Shown: piece after piece, positions 52,782 through 60,956 of the stretch | How the letters are laid out: each line of letters starts with the position of its first letter | Numbering within the stretch: the first letter of the stretch is position 1 | From: Kitasatospora fiedleri | GTDB lineage: Bacteria > Actinomycetota > Actinomycetes > Streptomycetales > Streptomycetaceae | Assembly: GCF_948472415.1 (NCBI RefSeq) | Contig: NZ_OX419519.1 | Span: 4,154,001-4,218,000, forward strand | DNA length: 64,000 nucleotides | Direction of reading: 5' to 3' | Translations under genes and position numbers: made by a program | The notes under the pieces: model-generated | Told to the model about the DNA's origin: nothing | The model's database searches: none | What the model saw: the letters and a program-made list of their open reading frames with translations, nothing else

Positions 52782-53908
52782 CGGCCCGGCTGGTGGGGAC
52801 GGGACGGACGGCTCCGGCCCTCCCCGCCACCGGGTCCGCACCGCCGGCGGTGGAGGACGGGATCGCCGCCGCCTCTGCCACCACCCTCTCCGCCGCTGGC
52901 GTGGCAGTCCGGTCGGCGGTCCGGGGGGCCGGGTACCGCCCGGGGGTCGACGGCGGGTGGGCCGTGCCGGTCCCGGCCACCGTCGCCGCCCTCTCCATCT
53001 CCGCCCCCCTCTCCGTCTCCGCCCCCGTCTCCGCCGCTGGCGTGGCGGTCCGGTCGGCGGACCGGGGGACCGGGTGCCGCCCGGGGGTCGACGGCGGGTG
53101 GGCCGTGCCGGTCCCGGCCACCGCCGCTGCCCTCTCCATCTCCGCCCCCCTCTCTGTCCCCGTCTCTGCCGTCCCCGTCTCCGCCGCTGGCGCAGCGGTC
53201 CGGTCGGCGGTCCGGGGGGCCGGGCGCCGCCCGGGGGTCGACGGCGGGTGGGCCGTGCCGGTCCCGGCCACCGTGGCCGGCCGGGTGGTGTCCGGCACGG
53301 AGCGGGGGGTGGTCGACTGTCTCGTCACCCACCATCCGCGGCTGCCCCGGGACCGGATGGGCCACCGGCTGAACGACGCCGGGCGGTGGCTGATCGCCGA
53401 GGCGGTGGCCCACCTGTACGGAGTCCGGATCTCGCCGCGCGAGCTGGCTCGCGATGAGCACCGGCGGTGGAGCGTACCGGAGTTGGGCCTGACCGCCTCG
53501 GTCGCGCACTGCGCCGCGTACTCGACGGTGGCGCTGGTCGCCGGGCAGACCGTCGGGGTGGACCTCCAGGACCACCGGGACCGGCCGTTCGCCATGCAGT
53601 GGCTGGGCGCGCTGCTCGGCCGCCCGGACGGCGAGCCCGCCACCATGCGGGACTTCGCCGAGTGCGAGGCGTTGATCAAGGCGTCGCACCTCCGCAAGGA
53701 GACCTTCGCGGGCGTCCGGCTCCCGGACTGGCGGCCGGGTTGGCGCCCCACCAACGTCGGCCACCTGGTTCGCTCCACCGACCTCGGCGACGGTCTGCAA
53801 CTGGCCCTGGCCACCGACGCCCCCGCGCAGGTCCGCTGGTGGTGGCAGCCGGAACCCGCCGCCCGCCCCGTCCGCACCGCCACCCCGAAACTGGAGCCCG
53901 TCGCATGA
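52748..53908 (+). CDS. 4'-phosphopantetheinyl transferase with repetitive N-terminus
   Basis: The 386-residue frame ends in a Sfp-type transferase domain (about residues 175-386): HPRLPRDRMGHRLNDAGRWL, ASVAHCAAYSTVALV, VGVDLQDHRDR (metal-binding Asp) and FAECEALIKASH. In the last motif, normally W-x-x-KEA-x-x-K, the first Lys is Cys while the Glu and second Lys remain. The first 170 residues are three repeats of AAGVAVRSAVRGAG / RPGVDGGWAVPVPATV, so the true start is uncertain (GTG 52748, ATG 52757 or later). It would activate the two carrier proteins. Its stop overlaps the next gene. Confidence 0.75.
   Translation: MAGMVFAVRRLTARLVGTGRTAPALPATGSAPPAVEDGIAAASATTLSAAGVAVRSAVRGAGYRPGVDGGWAVPVPATVAALSISAPLSVSAPVSAAGVAVRSADRGTGCRPGVDGGWAVPVPATAAALSISAPLSVPVSAVPVSAAGAAVRSAVRGAGRRPGVDGGWAVPVPATVAGRVVSGTERGVVDCLVTHHPRLPRDRMGHRLNDAGRWLIAEAVAHLYGVRISPRELARDEHRRWSVPELGLTASVAHCAAYSTVALVAGQTVGVDLQDHRDRPFAMQWLGALLGRPDGEPATMRDFAECEALIKASHLRKETFAGVRLPDWRPGWRPTNVGHLVRSTDLGDGLQLALATDAPAQVRWWWQPEPAARPVRTATPKLEPVA
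52892..53281 (+). repeat. tandem repeat family R2, three units of about 141-150 bp
   Basis: Units start at about 52892, 53033 and 53183. Each begins GCCGCTGGCGTGGCAGTCCG or close to it and contains GGGGGTCGACGGCGGGTGGG. The spacing varies through CTCCGTCTCC-type short repeats. They lie in frame with the transferase domain. Unit 3 runs straight into it, suggesting that the repeats arose by duplication of its own 5' end. Confidence 0.85.
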
Positions 53909-55077
53909 CCCCCACCGCCACTCCCACCGCCGCCCCGGGGCGCGTCTACACCCGGCGGATCTCGCAGATCGAGCGCGGCTACCTGAACGCCAACGCCACC
54001 GGCACCCCGCAGCTGATCCAGATGGTGATCGAGGGCAGCGGGCGGATCGACCCGGCCGAACTCGCCGACGCGGTACGGAAGTCCACCGCCGTCAACCCCG
54101 GTCTCGCGGTGCGCCGGAAGGGCCCGAACTGGCGGGCCGACGACGACGCCCTGCCGCCGGTCACCGAACTGCCCGCCGGGGCCGGGTTCGAGCACCCGTT
54201 CTTCCACCGCGACCTGGACGTCGTCACCGGCCCGGTCTGCGAACTCGGCCTGGCGAACGGGCCGGTGACCCGGCTGGTGGTGCGGGCCAGCCACATCGTC
54301 ACCGACGGCCGCGGGCTGCGGCACTGGATCGAGGACCTGTTCCGGGCCCTGCGCGGCGAGCAGCTCCTCGGCGCCGACTCCACCGTCGACGACACGCACT
54401 TCCGGGCCGCCGCGGCCCCCGTCCCGGCGGCGCCCGTCCCGGCCCGGGTGGAGGGCTTCCCGGCGATCCTCGGCCGGGGCGCGGCCGACGGCACCGCGCT
54501 GTGGCTGCGCCGCTCGATCGCGGCGACCCCGACCGCGGTGACCGCCCGGATCGGCGCCGCCGTCTCCCGGCTGCTGACCGCCGACACCGGCCGGCTGATC
54601 ATCCCGGTGGACCTGCGCCGGCACGACCGCGAGGTGCGCTCCACCGCCAACCTGACCTCCCAGCTGGTGCTCGACCTGCACCGCGAGGACCGCTGGAACC
54701 GGCTGCACAGCCAACTGCTCGCCGCCATGCTCCGCAAGCGCGAAGTCGCCTCCCTGGAACGGGACTTCCTCCGCAACAACCCGTTCGCCAACTCGCTGCG
54801 CGAGGCCCAGGAGCTGGACGGCACCCGCTTCCCGTGCACCGCGATCCTCACCGACCACGGCCGGATCGACACCGGCCTGTACCGCACCGCGCACTTCCGC
54901 CCGACCGAGTACTACACCCTGCCGATGCTCGTCCCGTACGCCGAGATGTTCCTGAGCACCTGCCAGATCGACGACCGCACCGAGCTCACCCTGTCCTGCC
55001 GCAACCGCCCGGACGCCCGCCCGGCCGCCGAAGCCGTGCTGGACGAGGTCGAGCGCGCCCTGCTCACGGTCGACTGA
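53905..55077 (+). CDS. condensation-domain/PapA-like acyltransferase
   Basis: The 390-residue protein has a BAHD/condensation-type active site, ASHIVTDGRGL (H-x3-DG), in a fold of typical size for PapA-like or stand-alone C domains. Other family features include a basic N-terminus with RRISQIERGYLNA and a bridge region LIIPVDLRRHDRE. It would form an ester or amide between a carrier-bound acyl chain and an alcohol or amine, for example diaminopropionate. The ATG at 53905 overlaps the transferase stop. Confidence 0.8.
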   Translation: MTPTATPTAAPGRVYTRRISQIERGYLNANATGTPQLIQMVIEGSGRIDPAELADAVRKSTAVNPGLAVRRKGPNWRADDDALPPVTELPAGAGFEHPFFHRDLDVVTGPVCELGLANGPVTRLVVRASHIVTDGRGLRHWIEDLFRALRGEQLLGADSTVDDTHFRAAAAPVPAAPVPARVEGFPAILGRGAADGTALWLRRSIAATPTAVTARIGAAVSRLLTADTGRLIIPVDLRRHDREVRSTANLTSQLVLDLHREDRWNRLHSQLLAAMLRKREVASLERDFLRNNPFANSLREAQELDGTRFPCTAILTDHGRIDTGLYRTAHFRPTEYYTLPMLVPYAEMFLSTCQIDDRTELTLSCRNRPDARPAAEAVLDEVERALLTVD

Positions 55078-55126
55078 CCCGGTCCGGCCCACACTCCTCC
55101 TCCCCGCTGATGAAGGACCCGCGAAG

Positions 55127-56902
55127 ATGCCCACCACACCCGCCCGCACCACGGTGAACGCGGCCAAGGGCAAGGCCCGCCGCAAGCCGGCCCCGGCCCG
55201 CAAGCCCGCCGCCACCACCGTCACCGTCACCAAGACGACCGCCACCGCCACCACCGCCACCAAGGCGACCGGCGCCAAGCCCGAGTCCCCCGCCCCGTCC
55301 CCGGCCGCGAAGGCCGCCGCCCCGAAGGCCACCGAGTCGAAGCACGCCCCGAAGGACGCGCCGAAGCCCGCCCCCACCGCCGTCGCGGCCGAGGAGGAGC
55401 CCACCCCCGTCGAGCAGGCCGCGCCCCCCGCCGGCCAGGCGCCGCCGCCCGCCGAGGCGCCGTCGAAGGCCGCGCTGCTCACCATGGTGATCGCGGTGGC
55501 CGGCGGCTTCATCGCGCTGCTGGACACCACCATCGTCAACGTCTCGATGCAGGAGACCACGGCCCGGTTCGGCGGCATCAACCAGGTGCAGTGGGTGGTG
55601 ACGGCCTACCTGCTGGCGCTGGCGGCCGTGATGCCGGCCACCGGCTGGCTGGCCACCCGGTTCGGGACGAAGCGGGTGTTCGCCGCCGCGGTGACGCTGT
55701 TCGCGCTGGGTTCGCTGGGCTGCGCCGCCGCGCAGTCGCTGGACCAGCTGATCGCGGCGCGCGGCCTCTCGGGCGCGGCGGCGGGCGTGCTGACGCCGGT
55801 GTCGACGATCCTGCTGACCCGCGGGGTGCCGCGCGAGCACCTGGGCCGGGTGCAGGCGCTGAACGGTTCGGTGATGCTGATCGGTCCGCTGCTGGGCCCG
55901 ACCATCGGCGGTCTGCTGGTGGGCTGGGGCGGCTGGTCGGCGGTGTACGTGGTGAACGTCCCGTTCTGCGCGGTGCTGCTGGCGGCGGCGCTGCGCTGGG
56001 TCCGCAAGGACGCGCCGCCGGCCGGGAGCGCCCGGCCGCTGGACGTGCTGGGCCTGGTCTCCTCGGCGACGGCGACGGTCTCCACGGTGCTGGCGATCCA
56101 CGAGTACGCCGAGCAGGGCGCCCGGGCGAGCGCGGCGCTGCTGGTGCCGGTCGGCCTGGCGGTGCTGGGCGCGGTGGTCTTCGTGCTGCGCGAACTGCGG
56201 GCGAAGGCCCCGCTGCTGGACCTGCGGCTGTTCCGCATCCCGGTGTACGCGACCGCGGTGGTGAACATCTTCTGCCTGGGCTTCGTGCTGTACTCGCCGA
56301 TGATGCTCATCCCGCTGTACTTCGAGGACGCCCGCGGCGAGTCCGCGGTGGCCACCGGCCTGCTGATGTCGACCGGCGGCCTGGGCGTGGTGTCCGCGGC
56401 CTGGCTGTCCCGGGTGCTGCTGCGCAAGATCGGCGGCGGCGCGACGGTGCTGATCGGCATCGGCCTGACCATGCTGGCGACGCTGCCGATGACCGGCCTG
56501 ACCGGCACCACCCCGTACCCGCTGATCTGCGCGAGCCTGGTGGTGCGCGGCCTGGGCACCGGCCTGACCATCGTGCCGACGATGACCCGGGCGTTCCAGT
56601 CGATCCGTCAGGAGTCCATCCCGGACGCCTCCTCGCAGCTCAACCTGACCCAGCGGATCGGCGGCGCGCTGGCCATCGCGGTGGTCACGGTGGTGCTGAC
56701 CGACTCCGCGAAGGAGCACCACGGCATGGTGCCCGCCGTGTTCGCGCACTCCTTCGGCTGGCTGCTGGGGGTGTACGGGGTGACGCTGCTGCCCGCGCTG
56801 GCGCTGCTCCTCGCGGACCTGCGGGAGAAGCGGGCGCAGGCCGCACCTGCGGCGCAGGCGGCACCGGCGGCACCGGCAGAACCTGCGGCGCAGACGGCCT
56901 GA
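55127..56902 (+). CDS. EmrB/QacA-type MFS exporter with Ala/Lys/Pro-rich N-terminal extension
   Basis: The 591-residue protein has 14 predicted membrane segments and the DHA2 signatures (FIALLDTTIVNVSM; WLATRFGTKRVF; IGPLLGPTIGGLL). It differs from normal members in having about 115 extra N-terminal residues of Ala/Lys/Thr/Pro repeats (KPAATT, KAAAPKA) resembling histone H1 tails. It likely exports the product or confers resistance. It ends 26 bp before a convergent regulator gene. Confidence 0.85.
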   Translation: MPTTPARTTVNAAKGKARRKPAPARKPAATTVTVTKTTATATTATKATGAKPESPAPSPAAKAAAPKATESKHAPKDAPKPAPTAVAAEEEPTPVEQAAPPAGQAPPPAEAPSKAALLTMVIAVAGGFIALLDTTIVNVSMQETTARFGGINQVQWVVTAYLLALAAVMPATGWLATRFGTKRVFAAAVTLFALGSLGCAAAQSLDQLIAARGLSGAAAGVLTPVSTILLTRGVPREHLGRVQALNGSVMLIGPLLGPTIGGLLVGWGGWSAVYVVNVPFCAVLLAAALRWVRKDAPPAGSARPLDVLGLVSSATATVSTVLAIHEYAEQGARASAALLVPVGLAVLGAVVFVLRELRAKAPLLDLRLFRIPVYATAVVNIFCLGFVLYSPMMLIPLYFEDARGESAVATGLLMSTGGLGVVSAAWLSRVLLRKIGGGATVLIGIGLTMLATLPMTGLTGTTPYPLICASLVVRGLGTGLTIVPTMTRAFQSIRQESIPDASSQLNLTQRIGGALAIAVVTVVLTDSAKEHHGMVPAVFAHSFGWLLGVYGVTLLPALALLLADLREKRAQAAPAAQAAPAAPAEPAAQTA

Positions 56903-56927
56903 CGGCCCGTCGGCGAGACGCCCGCGG

Positions 56928-57923
56928 TCAGCGCGTGGCGGGGAGCCAGCCGTCCTGGACGGCGTGCACCCCGGCCTCGAAGCGGCTGCGGGCGTCCAGC
57001 CGTTCCATCAGGTTGGCGGCGAACCGGCGGGCGGTGCGCGGCGAGACGCCCATCCGCTTGGCGATCGCCTCGTCGGTGTGGCCCTGGGCGAGCATCTTGA
57101 GCACCGCGAGTTCCTGCGGCGGCATCTCGTGCGCGTCGAGCTTCGGCACGTCGCCGACCGGGATCGCGCTGTCCCAGACGCCCTCGAACAGGGCGCACAG
57201 CGCGGCCACCGTGCCGGCGCCGCGCAGCACCACCGCGCCGGCCCGGGCGTCCTCGGTGTCGATCGGCAGCACGGCCTGCCGCCGGTCGAAGATGATCATG
57301 CGGATCGGGAGTTCGGGCACCGTCCGGACCTGGCCGCCCTGCAGGTTCAGCCAGGTCACGTGGTCCAGGGTGGGCCGGTGGTTGCGGACGCTGTCCAGGT
57401 AGACCGTGCGCATCTGGACGCCGCGCTCCAGCAGCGCCGCGTTCGGCTGCCGACTGGCCCGCAGGTCCTCCTCGGTGTGCGCGCCGCCGGGGGCGAAGGT
57501 GGCCACCTCCTGGCGCACCGAGCCGGCCAGTTCGGCCAGCCGCTCGCGGATCGCCTCCGGGCCGCTCAACTGCTCCGAGGCGGCGTCGGTCGCGGTCGGC
57601 CGGAACGCCGAGCACTCCGCGATCAGCTGCGCGGCGGCGGCCCGGGAGGCTTCCACCCGCAGCTGCTGGGCGGCGAGTTCGGCCTGCTGGCGGGCCAGCA
57701 GCACCTCCATCGCGGTCTCCGGGCCGACCGCCCGGAACCCGATGCCCTCCCGGGCGGAGGGCTGCACCAGGGCCAGTTCGCTCAGTCGGTCGAGCCCCGC
57801 GCGCACTCTCTCCTCGGTGATGCCCAGCGACCCGGCCAGGGCGGCGACCCCGGACTGCGGTTCGGCCAGCATCCGGCGGTAGATGGATTCGGCCTCGGTG
57901 TCGAGTCCCAGTGCGTCCAGCAT
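56928..57923 (-). CDS. TrmB-like/LuxR-type transcriptional regulator
   Basis: The 331-residue protein has an N-terminal TrmB-like winged helix (ESIYRRMLAEPQSGVAALAGSLGITEERVRAGLDRL), a middle effector domain (RMIIFDRRQAVLP) and a C-terminal LuxR helix-turn-helix (ELAVLKMLAQGHTDEAIAKRMGVSPRTARRF). Such one-component regulators are frequent in actinomycete biosynthetic clusters. It is probably cluster-situated, acting with the SARP encoded just upstream on the same strand. Confidence 0.85.
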   Translation of the reverse strand: MLDALGLDTEAESIYRRMLAEPQSGVAALAGSLGITEERVRAGLDRLSELALVQPSAREGIGFRAVGPETAMEVLLARQQAELAAQQLRVEASRAAAAQLIAECSAFRPTATDAASEQLSGPEAIRERLAELAGSVRQEVATFAPGGAHTEEDLRASRQPNAALLERGVQMRTVYLDSVRNHRPTLDHVTWLNLQGGQVRTVPELPIRMIIFDRRQAVLPIDTEDARAGAVVLRGAGTVAALCALFEGVWDSAIPVGDVPKLDAHEMPPQELAVLKMLAQGHTDEAIAKRMGVSPRTARRFAANLMERLDARSRFEAGVHAVQDGWLPATR

Positions 57924-58074
57924 GAATCGATCCCCGTTTCGATCAGCGCCAGTAACGTTTGCTCGGGCTCAGAGCTTACTGATACGGGGCAACCACGCAC
58001 TGACCGTCATGTTCCGGAGAGGTGACCGGACAGCGGACGCGGGACCGCCGGACCGGCGGCCCGGCGCCGGGGGC

Positions 58075-59964
58075 TCACACCGCGGCGGTCAGCAGCAGGC
58101 GGCCGACCAGCTCGGTGACCTCGGGCGCTCCGGGGACGGCCTCCGGGACGGCCCCGGGAACGGGCTCGGCCGGCGGCTCGGGCAGGGCCGAGGAGCAGTC
58201 CCGGATCAGGCTGTGGAAGGAGAACAGCGCCGACGCCTCCTGCCGGACCAGGTTGTGCTCGAACAGGACGTCCAGGAAGCACTCGGCCTCGTCCGGGCTC
58301 ACCCCGGTCAGCGCCGCCGCCCGCTGCACGTCGAAGCTCTCCGCGCCCTGCCGGCTCATCAGCCGGGAGAAGCGCTGCTGCGCCCGGTCCAGGTACTGGT
58401 AGGAGGCGCGCAGCAGCGCCATCAGGTCCCGGTCCGCGGTGCGCAGGCAGCGGGCCCGCCGGGCCGGGTCGGCCAGCCGCTCCACTAGGTCCGCGACCGT
58501 CCAGGCCGGACGGTCGCGCAGCCGGGTCGCGGCGATCCGCACCGCCAGCGGCAGGTACCCGCACAGCGCGACGGCCTCGGCGGCCCGGGCGGGCTCCCGG
58601 GCCACCCGGGCCCGGCCGGCCACCCGGGCCAGCAGCTCGACCGCGTCGGACGGCGGCAGCACGTCCAGCGGCAGCGCCACCGCGCCGTCCAGGGCGCTGA
58701 GCTTGCGCCGCCCGGTCACCAGCACCAGGGTCTCCCCGGCGCCCGGCAGCAGCGGGCGCACCTGGGCGCTGTCCGCGGCGTCGTCCAGCACCAGCAGGCA
58801 GCGCCGGCCGGCCAGCCGGGCCCGCCACAGCGCGCTGCGCTCCTCCAGCGAGGCCGGGACCTCCTCGGGTCGCAGGCCGTCCGCCCGCAGCAGCGCGGCC
58901 AGTGCCCGGATCGGCGGCACCGGCGGCCGGGTCTCGTCGAAGCCGTCCAGCGCGGCGAAGAACTGGCCGTCCGGGAACTGCCCGGTCAGCTGGTGGGCGA
59001 GCCGCACCGCCAGGGTGGTCTTGCCGACCCCGCCCATGCCGTCGACGGCCAGCATCAGCGGGGCGCCGGGGGCCCGCCGGCCGACCGCCTCCAGCAGCAG
59101 GGCCGACTCGGCGGCCCGGCCGGTGAAGTCCGCCAGGTCGTGCGGGAGGCAGTTGGGGCTGCCGGGCGGCTCCTGCCCCCGGGCGGTCCGCGGCGCGGGC
59201 GGTTCGGCCGGCGCGGCGGCGGCGCCGTGCACCCCGGGGCCGTCGGCCAGGATCTCGGCGTGCAGGGCGCGCAGCCCGGGGCTGGGCTCCAGGCCGAGTT
59301 CGTCGGCCAGGAAGCGCCGCCCCTCGTCGTACACGGCCAGCGCGTCGGCCTGCCGGCCGCTGCGGCACAGGGCCGTCATCAGGCTCCGCCGCAGCGAGTC
59401 GCGCAGCGGGTACTCGGCCAGCAGCGCGGTCAACTCGCCTACCAGCGAAGAGGTTTCGCCGACCTTCAGGCGCAGTGCCATCAGGTCCTCGACGGCGGCG
59501 ATCCGCTGTTCGTTCAGTTTCACCGCGGCGCTGGTCACCGCCGGGCAGTGGATTCCGGCGAAGGCCTCGCCGCGCCACAGGTCGACCGCGGACTGGAGCA
59601 GCCGGATCGCCTCGGCGAACCGCCCGTCCCGCTCGGCGGCCCGGGCCTCCCGGACCTTGCGGGCGAAGCGGTTGGCGTCCACCGCGTCCTCCGGGGCGGC
59701 CAGCCGGTAGCCGACGTCGGCCGTCACCAGCCGGTGCTCGCCGGCGGCCAGCACCCGTCTCAGGTCCCGGATGGCGTTGTGCACCTGGGGGCGGGCCGAG
59801 GTCGGCGGGTCCTCCCAGAGCTCGTCCACCAGGAAGTCCATCGGCACCACCCGGCCGACGTTCAGCAGCAGCAGTGCCAGGAGTCTCTGCTGCCGCATGC
59901 CCCGGACGTCCACGGGGACACCGCTCTGGCGGGCCTCCAGGGCGCCCAGCACCAGGAATTCCAT
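58075..59964 (-). CDS. SARP-family activator with NB-ARC ATPase domain
   Basis: The 629-residue protein has an N-terminal OmpR-type DNA-binding domain (VDVRGMRQQRLLALLLLNVG), a BTAD domain (GEAFAGIHCPAV...DSLRRSLMTALCRSGRQADALAVYDEGR) and an NB-ARC/STAND ATPase with Walker A (GMGGVGKTTLAVRLA) and Walker B-like LLVLDDAAD. It lacks the C-terminal TPR repeats of AfsR-length proteins. SARPs activate biosynthetic operons by binding heptamer direct repeats. It likely controls region B. Confidence 0.9.
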   Translation of the reverse strand: MEFLVLGALEARQSGVPVDVRGMRQQRLLALLLLNVGRVVPMDFLVDELWEDPPTSARPQVHNAIRDLRRVLAAGEHRLVTADVGYRLAAPEDAVDANRFARKVREARAAERDGRFAEAIRLLQSAVDLWRGEAFAGIHCPAVTSAAVKLNEQRIAAVEDLMALRLKVGETSSLVGELTALLAEYPLRDSLRRSLMTALCRSGRQADALAVYDEGRRFLADELGLEPSPGLRALHAEILADGPGVHGAAAAPAEPPAPRTARGQEPPGSPNCLPHDLADFTGRAAESALLLEAVGRRAPGAPLMLAVDGMGGVGKTTLAVRLAHQLTGQFPDGQFFAALDGFDETRPPVPPIRALAALLRADGLRPEEVPASLEERSALWRARLAGRRCLLVLDDAADSAQVRPLLPGAGETLVLVTGRRKLSALDGAVALPLDVLPPSDAVELLARVAGRARVAREPARAAEAVALCGYLPLAVRIAATRLRDRPAWTVADLVERLADPARRARCLRTADRDLMALLRASYQYLDRAQQRFSRLMSRQGAESFDVQRAAALTGVSPDEAECFLDVLFEHNLVRQEASALFSFHSLIRDCSSALPEPPAEPVPGAVPEAVPGAPEVTELVGRLLLTAAV

Positions 59965-60070
59965 CGTCCTTCACCCCCGTGAATCCGATTGGTCCGTCTA
60001 TTCGCCGCTCGCCGCTCGCTGCTCGTGCGGTGCGGTCGCGCTGTGCTGTTGTGCCGACCTGCGGTCAGTC

Positions 60071-60090
60071 GGTGCGGTGCGGTGCGGTGC
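60071..60090. repeat. GGTGC pentamer run
   Basis: Four exact copies of GGTGC lie between the SARP start and the small peptide gene. This is a short slippage-prone array in the SARP leader region. Confidence 0.7.
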
Positions 60091-60137
60091 GGACGGGCCT
60101 CGCCGGCCCGTCGGCGGGTGCCGTGCGGCCGGTCGGC

Positions 60138-60338
60138 TCAGCCGCCCCAGGTGACGTCGCCCTGCGGGGAGGCGTTCGGGTGCGGGGTGGCGGTGGCGGT
60201 CGGGGTCGAGCCGACCTGGACGGTCCCGGCGCCGTCCGCGACGTTTCCGGAGAATTCCACGGCGCCCGCCGAAACGGTCAGGGCGGCGACGGCGACCATC
60301 ACGGAAGCGGCGAACTTGGAGACACGGGTGACCAGCAC
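60138..60338 (-). CDS. small secreted peptide, 66 aa
   Basis: GTG at 60338 has a strong GAGGAG ribosome site. The 66-residue product has a Sec-type signal peptide (VTRVSKFAASVMVAVAALTV, cleavage near AGA) and a short mature part rich in Thr/Pro/Gly that ends WGG. There are no Cys residues. It is directly upstream of the SARP gene on the same strand, so co-transcription is possible. Function unknown; a signalling or cell-wall peptide is a guess. Confidence 0.6.
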   Translation of the reverse strand: MLVTRVSKFAASVMVAVAALTVSAGAVEFSGNVADGAGTVQVGSTPTATATPHPNASPQGDVTWGG

Positions 60339-60504
60339 GGAATTCTCCTCGAAAAGTGGTGGGGATTTCCCGGGATTCCCTCCCGGGTTTCCTGGCCGGG
60401 GCTCTCGCTCCCCCCGACACCTCCACTCTGCTCCCGCCGGCAGCGGGAGGGAACAGACTCCGGCTGGACGGAACATGCACTGACCTAAGCCGTCCAGGCC
60501 GACC

Positions 60505-60807
60505 TCAGTCGAAGTCCCACCAGGGGCCCGGAACCAGGGCCGCGCCCACGGCCAGCACGTCCACACCGGCCAGCTCGGGCTCCTCGCCGACGGCGCGCCC
60601 CAGCAGGGCGGCGGCCCGCTCCTCCGCCTCGGCCAGCCCGGCCGACAGGCTGAACACGCCCACGGTGACCTCGCCCGTCCCGTCCTGGTGGACGCTCACG
60701 TGCTCCAGGGCGTCCGCCTCGCGGGCGTGGGACTGGACTATTTCCGCCAAGCCCGGGGGAACTCCACCGCCGGCCGGCATTCGCAACCTCGCGTGAACCA
60801 GATACAT
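60505..60807 (-). CDS. small unknown protein, 100 aa
   Basis: A 100-residue alpha/beta protein (MYLVHARLRMP ... GEVTVGVFSLSAGLAEAEERAAALLGRA ... WWDFD). It resembles small ferredoxin-like or DUF proteins of Streptomyces clusters, but I cannot name the family. The pattern of a beta strand, long helix and beta strand is consistent with a folded domain. It lies between the peptide gene and the ROK regulator. Confidence 0.55.
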   Translation of the reverse strand: MYLVHARLRMPAGGGVPPGLAEIVQSHAREADALEHVSVHQDGTGEVTVGVFSLSAGLAEAEERAAALLGRAVGEEPELAGVDVLAVGAALVPGPWWDFD

Positions 60808-60956
60808 GGTCCCATCTTCGTCCCCGCCGCTAAGTACCCGAACGACTTCCGGGTGGTCTCTTTATGCCGTGGCACAAAGCGTCCCGCCCGCGCCGGCCCG
60901 TGAGCGGGGCGGCGCGGGCGGGACGGGACGCGTGGGATGTGTGGGACGGGCGCCGG

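Noticed and set aside
52267..53281. CRISPR array
   Set aside because: Repeats are long (115-150 bp), adjacent without unique spacers, and no cas genes are present.
58439..59710. Plus-strand 423-codon frame opposite the SARP gene
   Set aside because: Ser/Arg/Ala-rich mirror of the SARP coding strand with no domains; a GC-bias shadow.
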